DNA of 64,000 nt from Arcicella rosea (GTDB lineage: Bacteria; Bacteroidota; Bacteroidia; Cytophagales; Spirosomataceae): positions 1 to 64,000 of the forward strand of contig NZ_JBEUMS010000020.1 in assembly GCF_040543805.1 (NCBI RefSeq), written 5' to 3'. This document shows positions 25,954 to 34,217 of this stretch, in pieces. The notes below the pieces were generated by a model that did no database searches, was not told the origin of the DNA, and saw nothing but the letters and a program-made list of their open reading frames with translations. The stretch's first letter is position 1; each line of letters begins with the position of its first letter. A program made the position numbers and the translations under genes.

Positions 25954-26982
25954 ATGCCCATTATTCAAACGTCTTACAGAACTTCACATATCTGGAAAGA
26001 TGCACATTTTTCAACAATATATCCAAGTACGCTTAGAAAAGTAACTGGAATTCAATACGAACGTGAACGATTAGAACTGTGGGATGGAGACTTTTTAGAT
26101 TTAGATTGGTCGAAGGCAGGTGCTATTAATAAGAAAGCAAAATCAAAAAAGAAAGAGGAAACAAAAGTTGATGAAGTGGTTCAGCCTAGCAAATCTTTAG
26201 CGATACTTTCACATGGATTTTTAGGAAATACTACAAGACCTTATTTATTAGGAGGAGCAAAAGCTTTTAATTCAATTGGCTGGGATGTTTTGGCATGGAA
26301 TCATAGAGGATTGAGTGGAGAAAAAAATCGCTTAGAGCGAATGACGATTCATGGGGGAAGCGATGAACTAGAAGCCGTCGTAAATCATGCTTTAACGAAA
26401 GATAATTACGAAGAAATTGTGTTGGTGGGTTACAGTAAAGGCGCAAATATTTCTTTGAAATATGCAGGTGAAAAAGGAGAGGAGATTCCCGATAAAGTAA
26501 AAAAAGTAATAGCAGTTTCTTGTCCAACAGATTTACAAGGAAGTGTAAATGCAATGGGAAAAACGGGCTTTTATGCTGAAAGATTTAAAAGTAAATTGTT
26601 GAAATTTTTGAAAAATCGTTGGGAATTGATTGATAACCAAATTTTTAGAGAATTTGATAAATATAAGTACCTAGACGATTTTACGAACAATTATATCGCT
26701 CCATTACATGGAATGAAAGATGCTGAAGAGTATTATGAGCAATGTGCCGCAGCGCCTTATGTTCCTAAAATCAGGATTCCTGCTTTTATTTTAAATGCCA
26801 AAAATGATCCAGTTTTATCTGAAAGCTGTGCGATGTTAGATGTCGCCAAAAACTCAGATTATATTTTTTCGGAATATCCAAATTATGGTGGACATTGTGG
26901 TTTTTATGCTTCAAATCCCGAAGGTTTATATTACGGAGATAAAAGAATGTTGGAGTTTGTGCAGGATAAAATTATTGTTTAG
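25954..26982 (+). CDS. Alpha/beta hydrolase, YheT family
   Basis: 342 residues from ATG 25954, 11 nt after the preceding stop (the frame is open from a TTG at 25921 that would overlap it). Seen: YRTSHIWKDAHFSTIYPS, typical of the YheT/EMB8 branch, ILSHGFLGN (oxyanion strand), LAWNHRGLSG, nucleophile elbow VGYSKGAN and a late YGGHCGFY holding the catalytic His. Likely a cytosolic carboxylesterase of unknown substrate. The AGC-family element begins at its stop codon. Confidence 0.85.
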   Translation: MPIIQTSYRTSHIWKDAHFSTIYPSTLRKVTGIQYERERLELWDGDFLDLDWSKAGAINKKAKSKKKEETKVDEVVQPSKSLAILSHGFLGNTTRPYLLGGAKAFNSIGWDVLAWNHRGLSGEKNRLERMTIHGGSDELEAVVNHALTKDNYEEIVLVGYSKGANISLKYAGEKGEEIPDKVKKVIAVSCPTDLQGSVNAMGKTGFYAERFKSKLLKFLKNRWELIDNQIFREFDKYKYLDDFTNNYIAPLHGMKDAEEYYEQCAAAPYVPKIRIPAFILNAKNDPVLSESCAMLDVAKNSDYIFSEYPNYGGHCGFYASNPEGLYYGDKRMLEFVQDKIIV

Positions 26983-27053
26983 CTTTTAGCTCTGAGCCAT
27001 GAGCTTTTAATATTAGAAAAACTCATAGCTCAAGGCTCAAAGCTAATCGCTAC
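26981..27053. repeat. Inverted AGC-family element between convergent genes
   Basis: AGCTTTTAGCTCTGAGCC...GAGCTTTT (26981-27009) and AAACTCATAGCTCAAGGCTCAAAGCT (27020-27045) are near-complementary around an 11-nt A/T loop. It touches the stop codons of both the hydrolase gene and moeA, and can serve as a shared terminator. Confidence 0.7.
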
Positions 27054-28240
27054 CTAAACCTTACAAATCCAAATACTTCACCTGCTTTAAAAACTTGTTT
27101 TTCAGCAGGTAATTCTACAAAACCATCACAATCTGTCAGATTGGCAAAATCTGCTGAGCCACTTCCTAAGAAAGGTTTAGCCATCATTTTTCCAGCTTCA
27201 AAATACGTTTTTACGGGTACGAAGTAGGTTAAATCTGGCTTGAAAATAATGTCTCTGTCTAAAATTACTTCTTCATGTTTAATCTCAGCTTTCAGCGTTG
27301 GCAATACGTATTTACAAAAACATAAAAAAGTAGAAACTGGATTTCCGGGTAAAGCAAAGATGATTTTTCCTGCTTTTGTTTTGCCAAACCACATAGGTTT
27401 TCCCGGTTTTTGGGCTACTTTATGAAATAGTTTTTCTAATCCTAAATCTGTTAAAATGGCTGGAACAAAATCTTTTTTCCCTGCTGAAACTCCCCCGCTC
27501 AATAGTAAAATATCGTATGAATGAATGATTTCTTTGAGCTTTTGGTAGAGTACTTTTTCTTCATCAATCAAATGAAAAGTAGTAGCTTCAACACCAATTT
27601 GCTGTAAAGCTGCCGCCAACATATAAGCGTTGGAAGTACGAATCTGATACGCTAATGGCGTTTCTTCAATATCAACTAATTCATCTCCCGTAGAAATAAG
27701 TGCTATTTTTGGCGTACTCTGTACTTTCACAATACTTTTGCCGACAGTTGCCATTACGGCAATTTCAGCGGGACTAATTTTGATGCCTTTTTGCAATAAA
27801 ACTTCTTTAGCTTTTCGGTCTGATCCTTGCAGATGTACATTTTGCCCTTTTTTAATTTCTTCGCTTGGAATACTTATGGAAGCAAATTTTTTTTCGCCAT
27901 CTTGCTGAATGTTGAAATCTTCATAACGGAGTACAGTATCACAACCCAAAGGTAAAATTGCTCCTGTCATTACTTCGATGCCTTTGCTGGTATCTTGTAA
28001 AGTCTTTTGAGCTTCGCCTGCGAATTGAATATTCTCAAGGACAATTTTTTGTAAATCTACTTCATTAAAACAAAAAGCCAAGCCGTCCATTGCTACTCTG
28101 TTGAAAGGAGGAAAATCTCGGTCGGCATAAATGTTTTCTGCTAAAATCCTACCGACAGACGACAATAGCGGAACTTCCGAAACTGTTGTTTCATGTTGGT
28201 TGGCTAATACAATTTTTAGAGCTTCTTCTACTGAAATCAT
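27050..28240 (-). CDS. moeA: Molybdopterin molybdenumtransferase
   Basis: 396 residues from ATG 28240 (MISVEEALKIVLAN, the usual family start; the frame opens 24 nt earlier at TTG). Inserts molybdate into adenylated molybdopterin. Seen: DRDFPPFNRVAMDG, EVMTGAILPLGCDTVLRYED, LISTGDEL, LLLSGGVSAGKKDF and ALPGNPVSTFLCF. It is divergent from moaC, with interleaved -7 boxes between them. Confidence 0.94.
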   Translation of the reverse strand: MISVEEALKIVLANQHETTVSEVPLLSSVGRILAENIYADRDFPPFNRVAMDGLAFCFNEVDLQKIVLENIQFAGEAQKTLQDTSKGIEVMTGAILPLGCDTVLRYEDFNIQQDGEKKFASISIPSEEIKKGQNVHLQGSDRKAKEVLLQKGIKISPAEIAVMATVGKSIVKVQSTPKIALISTGDELVDIEETPLAYQIRTSNAYMLAAALQQIGVEATTFHLIDEEKVLYQKLKEIIHSYDILLLSGGVSAGKKDFVPAILTDLGLEKLFHKVAQKPGKPMWFGKTKAGKIIFALPGNPVSTFLCFCKYVLPTLKAEIKHEEVILDRDIIFKPDLTYFVPVKTYFEAGKMMAKPFLGSGSADFANLTDCDGFVELPAEKQVFKAGEVFGFVRFR

Positions 28241-28306
28241 AAGAATAGTTGGATTGTTAGCCAAAACTCAATTTCGACTAAACGTAGGGAATCAAGATTA
28301 GATATT

Positions 28307-28324
28307 TACCTTTGTGCAAAAATA
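28307..28324. promoter_or_regulatory. Divergent -7 boxes for moaC (+) and moeA (-)
   Basis: TACCTTTG on the plus strand (28307-28314) and TATTTTTG on the minus strand (28317-28324) lie 2 nt apart, so polymerase binding for the two directions should be mutually exclusive. A short hairpin GATTCC/GGAATC follows at 28330-28345. Confidence 0.4.
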
Positions 28325-28391
28325 AACAGGATTCCTTTGGGAATCGTTGATTCTTTAGATTTTGTTCAAACGGATTTTTGACGATAGTGAT

Positions 28392-28862
28392 ATGAAAACC
28401 TTTACACATTTAGATTCCGATAATCAGCCTTCGATGGTGGATGTTTCTGAAAAAGCGATTACAAAACGTACTGCCATTGCTCAAAGTATTGTGGTATTGA
28501 CGGACGAAATCATGGCGAATTTTCAGGATGGAGACCTTAAAACCAAGAAAGGTTCTGTGATTCAAACGGCAATTATTGCCGGAACGATGGGAGCAAAAAA
28601 GACTTCTGATTTGATTCCTCTTTGCCATCCATTGGGTTTAGATTCTTGTAAGTTTTCAACTGAAATTGCTGGTAATGAAGTGATTATTACTTGTATTTGC
28701 TCGCTTACGGCAAAAACTGGCGTAGAAATGGAGGCGTTGACAGGAGCAAGTATTGCCGCTTTGACGATTTATGATATGTGTAAAGCTTTCTCGCACGATA
28801 TCATTATTAAAGAAACAAAACTGATTTCAAAGACTGGCGGGAAAAGTGATTATAAGCTGTGA
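28392..28862 (+). CDS. moaC: Cyclic pyranopterin monophosphate synthase
   Basis: 156 residues from ATG 28392 (frame open from 28362). Converts the MoaA product to cPMP. Seen: HLDSDNQPSMVDVSEK, AGTMGAKKTSDLIPLCHPL and GVEMEALTGASIAALTIYDM (family signature). The stop codon lies inside an AGC-family repeat. moaA, moaD and moaE are not in the window. Confidence 0.95.
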   Translation: MKTFTHLDSDNQPSMVDVSEKAITKRTAIAQSIVVLTDEIMANFQDGDLKTKKGSVIQTAIIAGTMGAKKTSDLIPLCHPLGLDSCKFSTEIAGNEVIITCICSLTAKTGVEMEALTGASIAALTIYDMCKAFSHDIIIKETKLISKTGGKSDYKL

Positions 28863-29026
28863 GCTTTCAGCTTTCGGTCATCGGATTTTCAGTTTTTTAG
28901 TAATGAAGTATTTAAGTAGAATTAGAAATGAATAAAAATTTAAGCCATAATGATTATCTGTTAGCTAAAAGCTCATACCCGAAATCTGACGACCGAAATC
29001 CGACATCCGACATCCCAAAACCCAAA
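28854..29026. repeat. Composite AGC/CCGA intergenic element, running into mobA
   Basis: Left arm 28854-28895 (AAGCTGTGAGCTTTCAG, TCGGATTTTCAG) and right arm about 28955-29024 (TTAGCTAAAAGCTCAT, then CCGAAATCTGACGACC, CCGACATCCGACATCC). It begins before the moaC stop and ends inside mobA codon 33. Confidence 0.7.
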
Positions 29027-29572
29027 GGATTAATTCTTTCTGGAGGAATGAGTACTCGAATGGGAACGGAAAAGCGTTTATTGAATTATCATGGAAAGAG
29101 TCAGGAACAGTATCTTTATGAATTGATGAAACCTTTTTGTGATGAAGTATTTGTATCAATTAATGCTCATCAACAAACAGAATTGCCTTATATTCAAGAT
29201 GTTGAGCTTGCAGTGAAGAGTCCGATTGTGGGAATCTTTTCCGCTTTTCAACAATTTCCTGAATCTGCTTGGCTGATAATTGCTTGCGATATGCCTTTGG
29301 TGAGTCAAGAAACAATTGATTTTTTACTCAAAAATAGAAATCCAGAAAAGTACGCTACTGCTTTTGAAAATCCAGAAGAACAATTTCCTGAACCTTTACT
29401 TACAATTTTTGAAGCTAAATTTTACGAGCCTTTACAAGTATTTATTCAGCAAGAAAAAAAATCGACAATGCGACTTTTACAAAGTTTAGACATAGAATTA
29501 CTTCAAATTCCAGATGCTAAAATGTTGAAGAATGTTAATACTTCGGAGGAGTTTAGAAGCTTTCAGCAATGA
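28928..29572 (+). CDS. mobA: Molybdenum cofactor guanylyltransferase
   Basis: 214 residues. Transfers GMP to Mo-molybdopterin. The core starts at residue 34 (LILSGGMSTRMGTEKRLL, nucleotide-binding loop) and includes ACDMPLVS. Residues about 10-32 (YLLAKSSYPKSDDRNPTSD) are encoded by the intergenic repeat. No ATG lies between the repeat and the core, so the start at 28928 with its repeat-derived leader seems to be used, unless a non-ATG start close to the core is used. The stop overlaps the next repeat. Confidence 0.88.
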   Translation: MNKNLSHNDYLLAKSSYPKSDDRNPTSDIPKPKGLILSGGMSTRMGTEKRLLNYHGKSQEQYLYELMKPFCDEVFVSINAHQQTELPYIQDVELAVKSPIVGIFSAFQQFPESAWLIIACDMPLVSQETIDFLLKNRNPEKYATAFENPEEQFPEPLLTIFEAKFYEPLQVFIQQEKKSTMRLLQSLDIELLQIPDAKMLKNVNTSEEFRSFQQ

Positions 29573-29755
29573 GCTGTGAGCTATCAGTTATCGGACTTCG
29601 GATTTCAGTAAAATAGTATATTTTTTAATTCTAAAATATTCATTCTTCGTTTACAAAACATACCTTAAAACTCAAGACTGAAAGCTCACGGCTCGTAGCT
29701 AAATAAAAATTATGTCCGAAATCCGAAACCCGAAATCCGAAATCCGAAATTCAAG
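29558..29755. repeat. Composite AGC/CCGA element spanning mobA end to miaA start
   Basis: Left 29558-29608 (AGCTTTCAGCAATGAGCTGTG, TTCGGATTTCAG) contains the mobA stop. Right 29667-29755 (GACTGAAAGCTCACGGCTCG, then four CCGAAAtCC words) contains the miaA ATG at 29712. Confidence 0.7.
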
Positions 29756-30659
29756 TAAAACTCTCATCATCATCGTCGGTCCAACGGCTGTTGGGAAAAC
29801 AGATTTGTGTGTAAAACTTGCCAAATTGCTTGATACAGAAGTGGTTTCAGCAGATTCTCGCCAATTTTATCGTGAACTTGCCATCGGAACAGCCAAGCCT
29901 ACTGAGGAGGAAATGGATGGAGTACCACATTATTTTGTTAATTCACATTCTATTCATGATTATTATTCGGTTGGTGATTTTGAGCGTGATTGCTTAAAGG
30001 TTTTAGAAGAAATTTTTACTAGAAAAGATACTGCAATTCTAACAGGTGGTTCGGGAATGTTTATCAAAATGATAACTGATGGCATCGACGAAATGCCAGA
30101 AGCTGATTTGATTTTGCGACAACAATTGGCAGAACGCTTTGAAAAAGAAGGTTTGAGTCAATTAAAAGAGGAATTAAGAGTACTAGACCCTGTTTATTTT
30201 GAACAAGTAGATGACCAAAATACGCAAAGAGTATTGCGTGCTTTAGAGGTTTGTATATCAACGGGCAAACCTTTTTCAAGTTTTAGGAAAAATCAGAAAG
30301 TAGAGCGACCTTTCAAAATGCTAAAAATTGCTTTGGAACGCCCACGAGAAGAACTTTATGCGAGAATTGATACTCGTATGGATTTGATGTTGGAAGGGGG
30401 TTTGGAAGCCGAAGCAAAAGCAGTAATGGAGTACCGTGAACATTATGCGTTGAAAACTGTTGGTTATCGAGAAATTTACGAGCATCTTGATGGAAATTAT
30501 GACCGTGAAGAAATGGTGAGATTATTGAAAAGAAATTCAAGAAGATATGCCAAACGACAAATGACTTGGTTTAAAAATCAAGATGAATTTCATTGGTTTG
30601 ATGCCAAAAATGTAGCAGAAATTACAGATTTTATTACGAACGAGTTAAAACAAATGTAG
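29712..30659 (+). CDS. miaA: tRNA dimethylallyltransferase
   Basis: 315 residues. Prenylates A37 of UNN-decoding tRNAs. Seen: IIIVGPTAVGKTDLCV (P-loop), VSADSRQFYRELAIGTAKP, LTGGSGMF, DDQNTQRVLRALE and the C-terminal RNSRRYAKRQMTWFKNQDEFHW. The first 15 residues (MSEIRNPKSEIRNSS) are translated from CCGAAATCC-type repeat words, and the family core starts right after them at KTLIIIVG. A hairpin begins at the stop. Confidence 0.94.
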   Translation: MSEIRNPKSEIRNSSKTLIIIVGPTAVGKTDLCVKLAKLLDTEVVSADSRQFYRELAIGTAKPTEEEMDGVPHYFVNSHSIHDYYSVGDFERDCLKVLEEIFTRKDTAILTGGSGMFIKMITDGIDEMPEADLILRQQLAERFEKEGLSQLKEELRVLDPVYFEQVDDQNTQRVLRALEVCISTGKPFSSFRKNQKVERPFKMLKIALERPREELYARIDTRMDLMLEGGLEAEAKAVMEYREHYALKTVGYREIYEHLDGNYDREEMVRLLKRNSRRYAKRQMTWFKNQDEFHWFDAKNVAEITDFITNELKQM

Positions 30660-30683
30660 CGAAACCTAAAAGGCTTCGCTACA
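30655..30683 (+). terminator. Hairpin at the miaA stop codon
   Basis: TGTAGCGAA and TTCGCTACA arms (12-bp stem with one mismatch, loop TAAAA) include the TAG stop. There is no long T run, so efficiency is uncertain. Confidence 0.5.
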
Positions 30684-30771
30684 AATCATCCTTAAACCAA
30701 AACTAAATAGATAATGTGTTCTAAAAATGCCAATCAAGGCAAATTCGACCAAAGGTCGAGTAAGATTATTG

Positions 30772-31005
30772 TTATTCTTCACGCTTAAAAGCTTGAAGTA
30801 AAATTCTGCTTCCGATACTTAATAAACGACTTTCCTTATTCAATATTGTTTTTTTCTGAATATCAGGAACAATATTTTTTGATTTCATTTCTTTTCTTTC
30901 AACCTTCTTTCCCGACAACAAATTATGTGGAAATCCAATGGCTAATGCGTTATTAGACAAAGTGATACACGTAAATAATGTAAGAGCAATTGTAAAAGAT
31001 TTCAT
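30772..31005 (-). CDS. Small secreted protein of unknown function (77 aa)
   Basis: Signal peptide MKSFTIALTLFTCITLSNNALA is followed by a basic, Lys-rich mature part of about 55 residues without cysteines. No family is recognised. A well-formed two-box promoter lies upstream, which supports it being a real gene. It is divergent from the lysine catabolic cluster. Confidence 0.6.
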   Translation of the reverse strand: MKSFTIALTLFTCITLSNNALAIGFPHNLLSGKKVERKEMKSKNIVPDIQKKTILNKESRLLSIGSRILLQAFKREE

Positions 31006-31067
31006 CTTTATGATTCGTTTTAAATGTTCTATGTATATGTCGTAGGAGTGGTTCTTTTATTACAATA

Positions 31068-31099
31068 CAAAGTTAAGTGTTTTGTTAGGTACTATGCAA
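31068..31099 (-). promoter_or_regulatory. Two-box promoter for the small secreted protein
   Basis: On the minus strand: TTG (31097-31099), a 21-nt spacer, then TAACTTTG (31068-31075). The 5' UTR would be about 57 nt. Confidence 0.5.
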
Positions 31100-31475
31100 T
31101 ACATAATACCATAAATTTTGTTAAAATCCGTACGAATGGTTAAGGAAACGGATGAATGGATTTAGGTTTGTCTATAAGATGTCAAAAAAGTATAAAACGT
31201 TGCAAGCGAAATATTTTTTTTGAAAAAATTTCAGTATTTTATTTCTCATAAAAATACTACAATCCCTAATTTTAGCATAGCCTAAAATTTTTTAGCCTTA
31301 AAATAGTAATATTTTCGCTGCTTGCTTACGTATATTGTTAAGAGTTTAAATACTTGCAAATTAGAATAATTGAGCATACATTTCGGAAAAATCAATATTT
31401 GTTAATATTCTGTGCTAAGAAGCCCATTCTTAGAAAAATTAAATAAATCAACACAAAAAGTTGAGCTTTTTCGTC
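31100..31475. other. A/T-rich leader region of the lysine cluster
   Basis: No ORF. It contains a short imperfect inverted repeat around 31274-31300 (AGCATAGCCTAAAATTTTTTAGCC). No promoter box with both elements is found on the plus strand, so the cluster's transcription start is undetermined. Confidence 0.3.
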
Positions 31476-33002
31476 ATGCAAACTATTTTAGAAAAATTAA
31501 ACATTAAATCTGTCAATTTCGGAACGAGCACAGGCCTAAATGCTTGGTCATCTGGAGAAGAATTGCTCGCTTCGTTTTCGCCTGTCGATAATCAATTGAT
31601 TGCAGAGGTGACAAAAACTACTTTTCAAGATTACCAACAGGTTGTTGAAAAGGCAAATGATGCTTTTAAAACTTGGCGAAACATTCCTGCGCCAAGGCGT
31701 GGAGAAATTGTTAGACAAATGGGTATGGCTTTTCGGGAGTATAAATCTGAACTTGGTAAATTAGTTTCTTATGAAATGGGAAAAAGTTTACAAGAAGGTT
31801 TAGGAGAAGTACAAGAAATAATAGACATCTGTGATTTCGCTGTAGGTTTATCTCGCCAATTGTATGGCTTAACGATGCACTCCGAACGTCCAGAACACAG
31901 AATGTATGAACAATATCATCCTTTAGGAATCGTTGGCATTATTTCAGCGTTTAATTTTCCTGTAGCAGTTTGGTCTTGGAATGCTATGCTCGCTTGGGTT
32001 TGTGGCGATGTTTGTATCTGGAAACCTTCAGAAAAAACACCATTAACAGCTATCGCTTGTCAGTATATTATTACTTCGGTACTCAAGGAAAATGATATTC
32101 CAGAAGGAGTGTCAAATATTATTACTGGTGATTATCAAGTAGGAGAATGGCTTACTTCAGATACCAGAGTCCCTTTGATTTCAGCCACAGGTTCAACCCG
32201 AATGGGAAAAATTGTTGGAGCGACCGTCGCTGCTAGAATGGGAAAAAGTCTATTAGAATTAGGCGGAAATAATGCCATTATAATTACAGAAAATGCAGAT
32301 TTAAATATTGCTATTCCTGCTGTTGTTTTTGGTGCAGTTGGCACTGCTGGTCAGCGTTGTACTTCTACTAGAAGATTAATTATTCATGCGTCAATTTACG
32401 AATCAGTAAAAGAACGTTTAATAAAAGCATACCAACAATTGCGCATTGGTAATCCTTTAGATGAAAATAATCATGTAGGCCCATTAATTGATACGAAAGC
32501 GGTTGAAGCATATACTGAAGCTGTAGAATCGGTATATCAAGAAGGTGGAAAAATGTTAGTTGATGCAGAAGTACTTTCTGGAGAAGGGTATGAATCTGGT
32601 TGTTATGTAAAGCCATGTATTGCAGAAGTAAAATCCGATTTCAGGATTGTAAAGCATGAAACATTCGCTCCAATTTTGTACCTTATGTCGTATTCAACTA
32701 TTGAGGAAGCAATTGATATTCAGAATGATGCGCCTCAAGGTTTGTCTTCTTCTATTTTTACTTTGAATATACGTGAAGCAGAGATGTTTTTATCAGTAAA
32801 TGGCTCAGATTGTGGCATTGCCAATGTAAATATTGGTACTTCTGGTGCAGAAATTGGCGGAGCTTTTGGCGGAGAAAAAGAAACTGGTGGAGGAAGAGAA
32901 TCTGGTTCTGATGCTTGGAAAGCTTATATGAGGCGACAAACCAATACCATCAATTACGGAAAACAATTGCCTTTGGCACAAGGAATAAAATTTAATTTAT
33001 AG
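31476..33002 (+). CDS. ALDH7-type aldehyde dehydrogenase (2-aminoadipate semialdehyde dehydrogenase)
   Basis: 508 residues from ATG 31476. NAD-dependent oxidation of 2-aminoadipate semialdehyde (as piperideine-6-carboxylate) in lysine breakdown is the known role of ALDH7A1/AmaB relatives. Seen: FNFPVAVWSWNAMLAWVCGD (ALDH7-like), Rossmann contact GSTRMGK, general base Glu261 in ELGGNNA, catalytic Cys295 in GTAGQRCTSTRR, and a C-terminal GGEKETGGGRESGSDAWKAY. It is the first of three co-directional lysine catabolic genes. Confidence 0.87.
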   Translation: MQTILEKLNIKSVNFGTSTGLNAWSSGEELLASFSPVDNQLIAEVTKTTFQDYQQVVEKANDAFKTWRNIPAPRRGEIVRQMGMAFREYKSELGKLVSYEMGKSLQEGLGEVQEIIDICDFAVGLSRQLYGLTMHSERPEHRMYEQYHPLGIVGIISAFNFPVAVWSWNAMLAWVCGDVCIWKPSEKTPLTAIACQYIITSVLKENDIPEGVSNIITGDYQVGEWLTSDTRVPLISATGSTRMGKIVGATVAARMGKSLLELGGNNAIIITENADLNIAIPAVVFGAVGTAGQRCTSTRRLIIHASIYESVKERLIKAYQQLRIGNPLDENNHVGPLIDTKAVEAYTEAVESVYQEGGKMLVDAEVLSGEGYESGCYVKPCIAEVKSDFRIVKHETFAPILYLMSYSTIEEAIDIQNDAPQGLSSSIFTLNIREAEMFLSVNGSDCGIANVNIGTSGAEIGGAFGGEKETGGGRESGSDAWKAYMRRQTNTINYGKQLPLAQGIKFNL

Positions 33003-33011
33003 AATAGATTA

Positions 33012-33122
33012 TTTAGTGAGTTGTGAATGAGTGAATAATTTCAATGATAAATAATAGAGTTACAAAAAATCACTCAATCACTCATTCACAACTCACTAAA
33101 TCACAATTTACTCATTCACAAC
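33012..33122. repeat. Inverted repeat with 23-bp perfect arms plus a third partial copy
   Basis: Arms 33012-33034 and 33078-33100 (TTTAGTGAGTTGTGAATGAG and its complement) are separated by 43 nt. TTTACTCATTCACAAC repeats once more at 33107-33122. It lies between ALDH and DUF1338 genes and may attenuate or stabilise the operon mRNA. Confidence 0.75.
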
Positions 33123-33135
33123 TAATTATATAATT

Positions 33136-34056
33136 ATGAAAACGCAAGAAACAATCACTAAATCTCTCATGGAAAAGCTCTGGGAGGGCTATTGCCAAAG
33201 AGTAAAATATGCGCAACAATATGCAGACTTTGTGATATCTAAAGGTGGAAATGTGGTGAATGACCATTGTGCTTTCCGTACTTTCAATACGTTAACGGGT
33301 AAACAACCAGCGGGAATTCCTGCTATTGCGGAAATACTCGAAGCTTTGGGTTATGAAAAAATATCACCATACTCTTTTCCATCAAAACATTTGAATTCAT
33401 TTCATTATCAACATCCTACCAATATTAATTTCCCAAAATTTTTTGTAACACAATTAGAAGTAACTGAACTTTCTGAAGCAACACAAGTTTTGATTAATGA
33501 AGCCGTGAAAGATGCACCTGATTTGTTAGCTGGCGAAGCTCGTCAATTATTAGCTTCTCTAAAACATAATAAAGAATTGATTACGGCAGAAGCCGATCGT
33601 TTGGTGGAAGCATTAGTGAAATACTTTGCTCGTCCTTGGTCGCCTGTTAAAAAGGAAACGATTCTAGCAGTCAATCAAGAATCTCAATTTGCTGCTTGGA
33701 CACTCTTGCATGGTAATTCTGTCAACCATTTTACGGCTTATATCAATTATCAAAATGTACCAGAATGGGATGGAATTGAAGGCACAATGGCCGCTTTGGA
33801 AAGTATCGGTGTTCCGATAAAACCTGCGATTGAAGGTGAGAAAGGAAGTAAACTCCGCCAAAGTTCAACGCAAGCGATTGATGAAGATTGCCCAGTGATT
33901 GAAGCTGACGGAAGCTTGGGAACACTTAATTGGTCTTATGCTTATTACGAGTTAGCAGAAAGAGGATACCTTGAAACGGATGGTAAAAAAGTTTGGTTTG
34001 ATGGTTTTTTAGGCGAACAAGCAACCAATCTTTTTGAAATGACTAAAAGAAATTAG
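33136..34056 (+). CDS. DUF1338/HglS-type 2-oxoadipate dioxygenase/decarboxylase
   Basis: 306 residues. HglS-type DUF1338 enzymes convert 2-oxoadipate to D-2-hydroxyglutarate with Fe(II). The expected metal/substrate residues appear in order: His44 and Arg48 (NDHCAFRTFN), His198 (LLHGNSVNHFTAY) and Glu272 (WSYAYYELAERG). It is shorter than the approximately 460-residue Pseudomonas enzyme but near the short form. Its place between an ALDH7 and a saccharopine dehydrogenase fits the lower lysine pathway. Confidence 0.82.
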   Translation: MKTQETITKSLMEKLWEGYCQRVKYAQQYADFVISKGGNVVNDHCAFRTFNTLTGKQPAGIPAIAEILEALGYEKISPYSFPSKHLNSFHYQHPTNINFPKFFVTQLEVTELSEATQVLINEAVKDAPDLLAGEARQLLASLKHNKELITAEADRLVEALVKYFARPWSPVKKETILAVNQESQFAAWTLLHGNSVNHFTAYINYQNVPEWDGIEGTMAALESIGVPIKPAIEGEKGSKLRQSSTQAIDEDCPVIEADGSLGTLNWSYAYYELAERGYLETDGKKVWFDGFLGEQATNLFEMTKRN

Positions 34057-34061
34057 GAGTT

Positions 34062-34209
34062 TAGATTTCGGAAAACGGATTTCAGCTTTTTTGATATAGT
34101 ATTCTAATGGTAAGATTAAACCGCCAGAATACTTCACTTCACAACAAACAAATTTCACCCTCAGCAACTGTCAGCTTTTAGCCTTGCCTAAAAGCTGACA
34201 GCTAATCGA
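34062..34209. repeat. CCGA/AGC-family element in the leader of the saccharopine dehydrogenase gene
   Basis: 34064-34090 has GATTTCGGAAAACGGATTTCAGC. 34168-34201 is a hairpin with a perfect 14-bp stem (CTGTCAGCTTTTAG and its complement, loop CCTTGC) made of family words. It lies 16 nt before the next ATG. Confidence 0.6.
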
Positions 34210-34217
34210 ATAAAATC

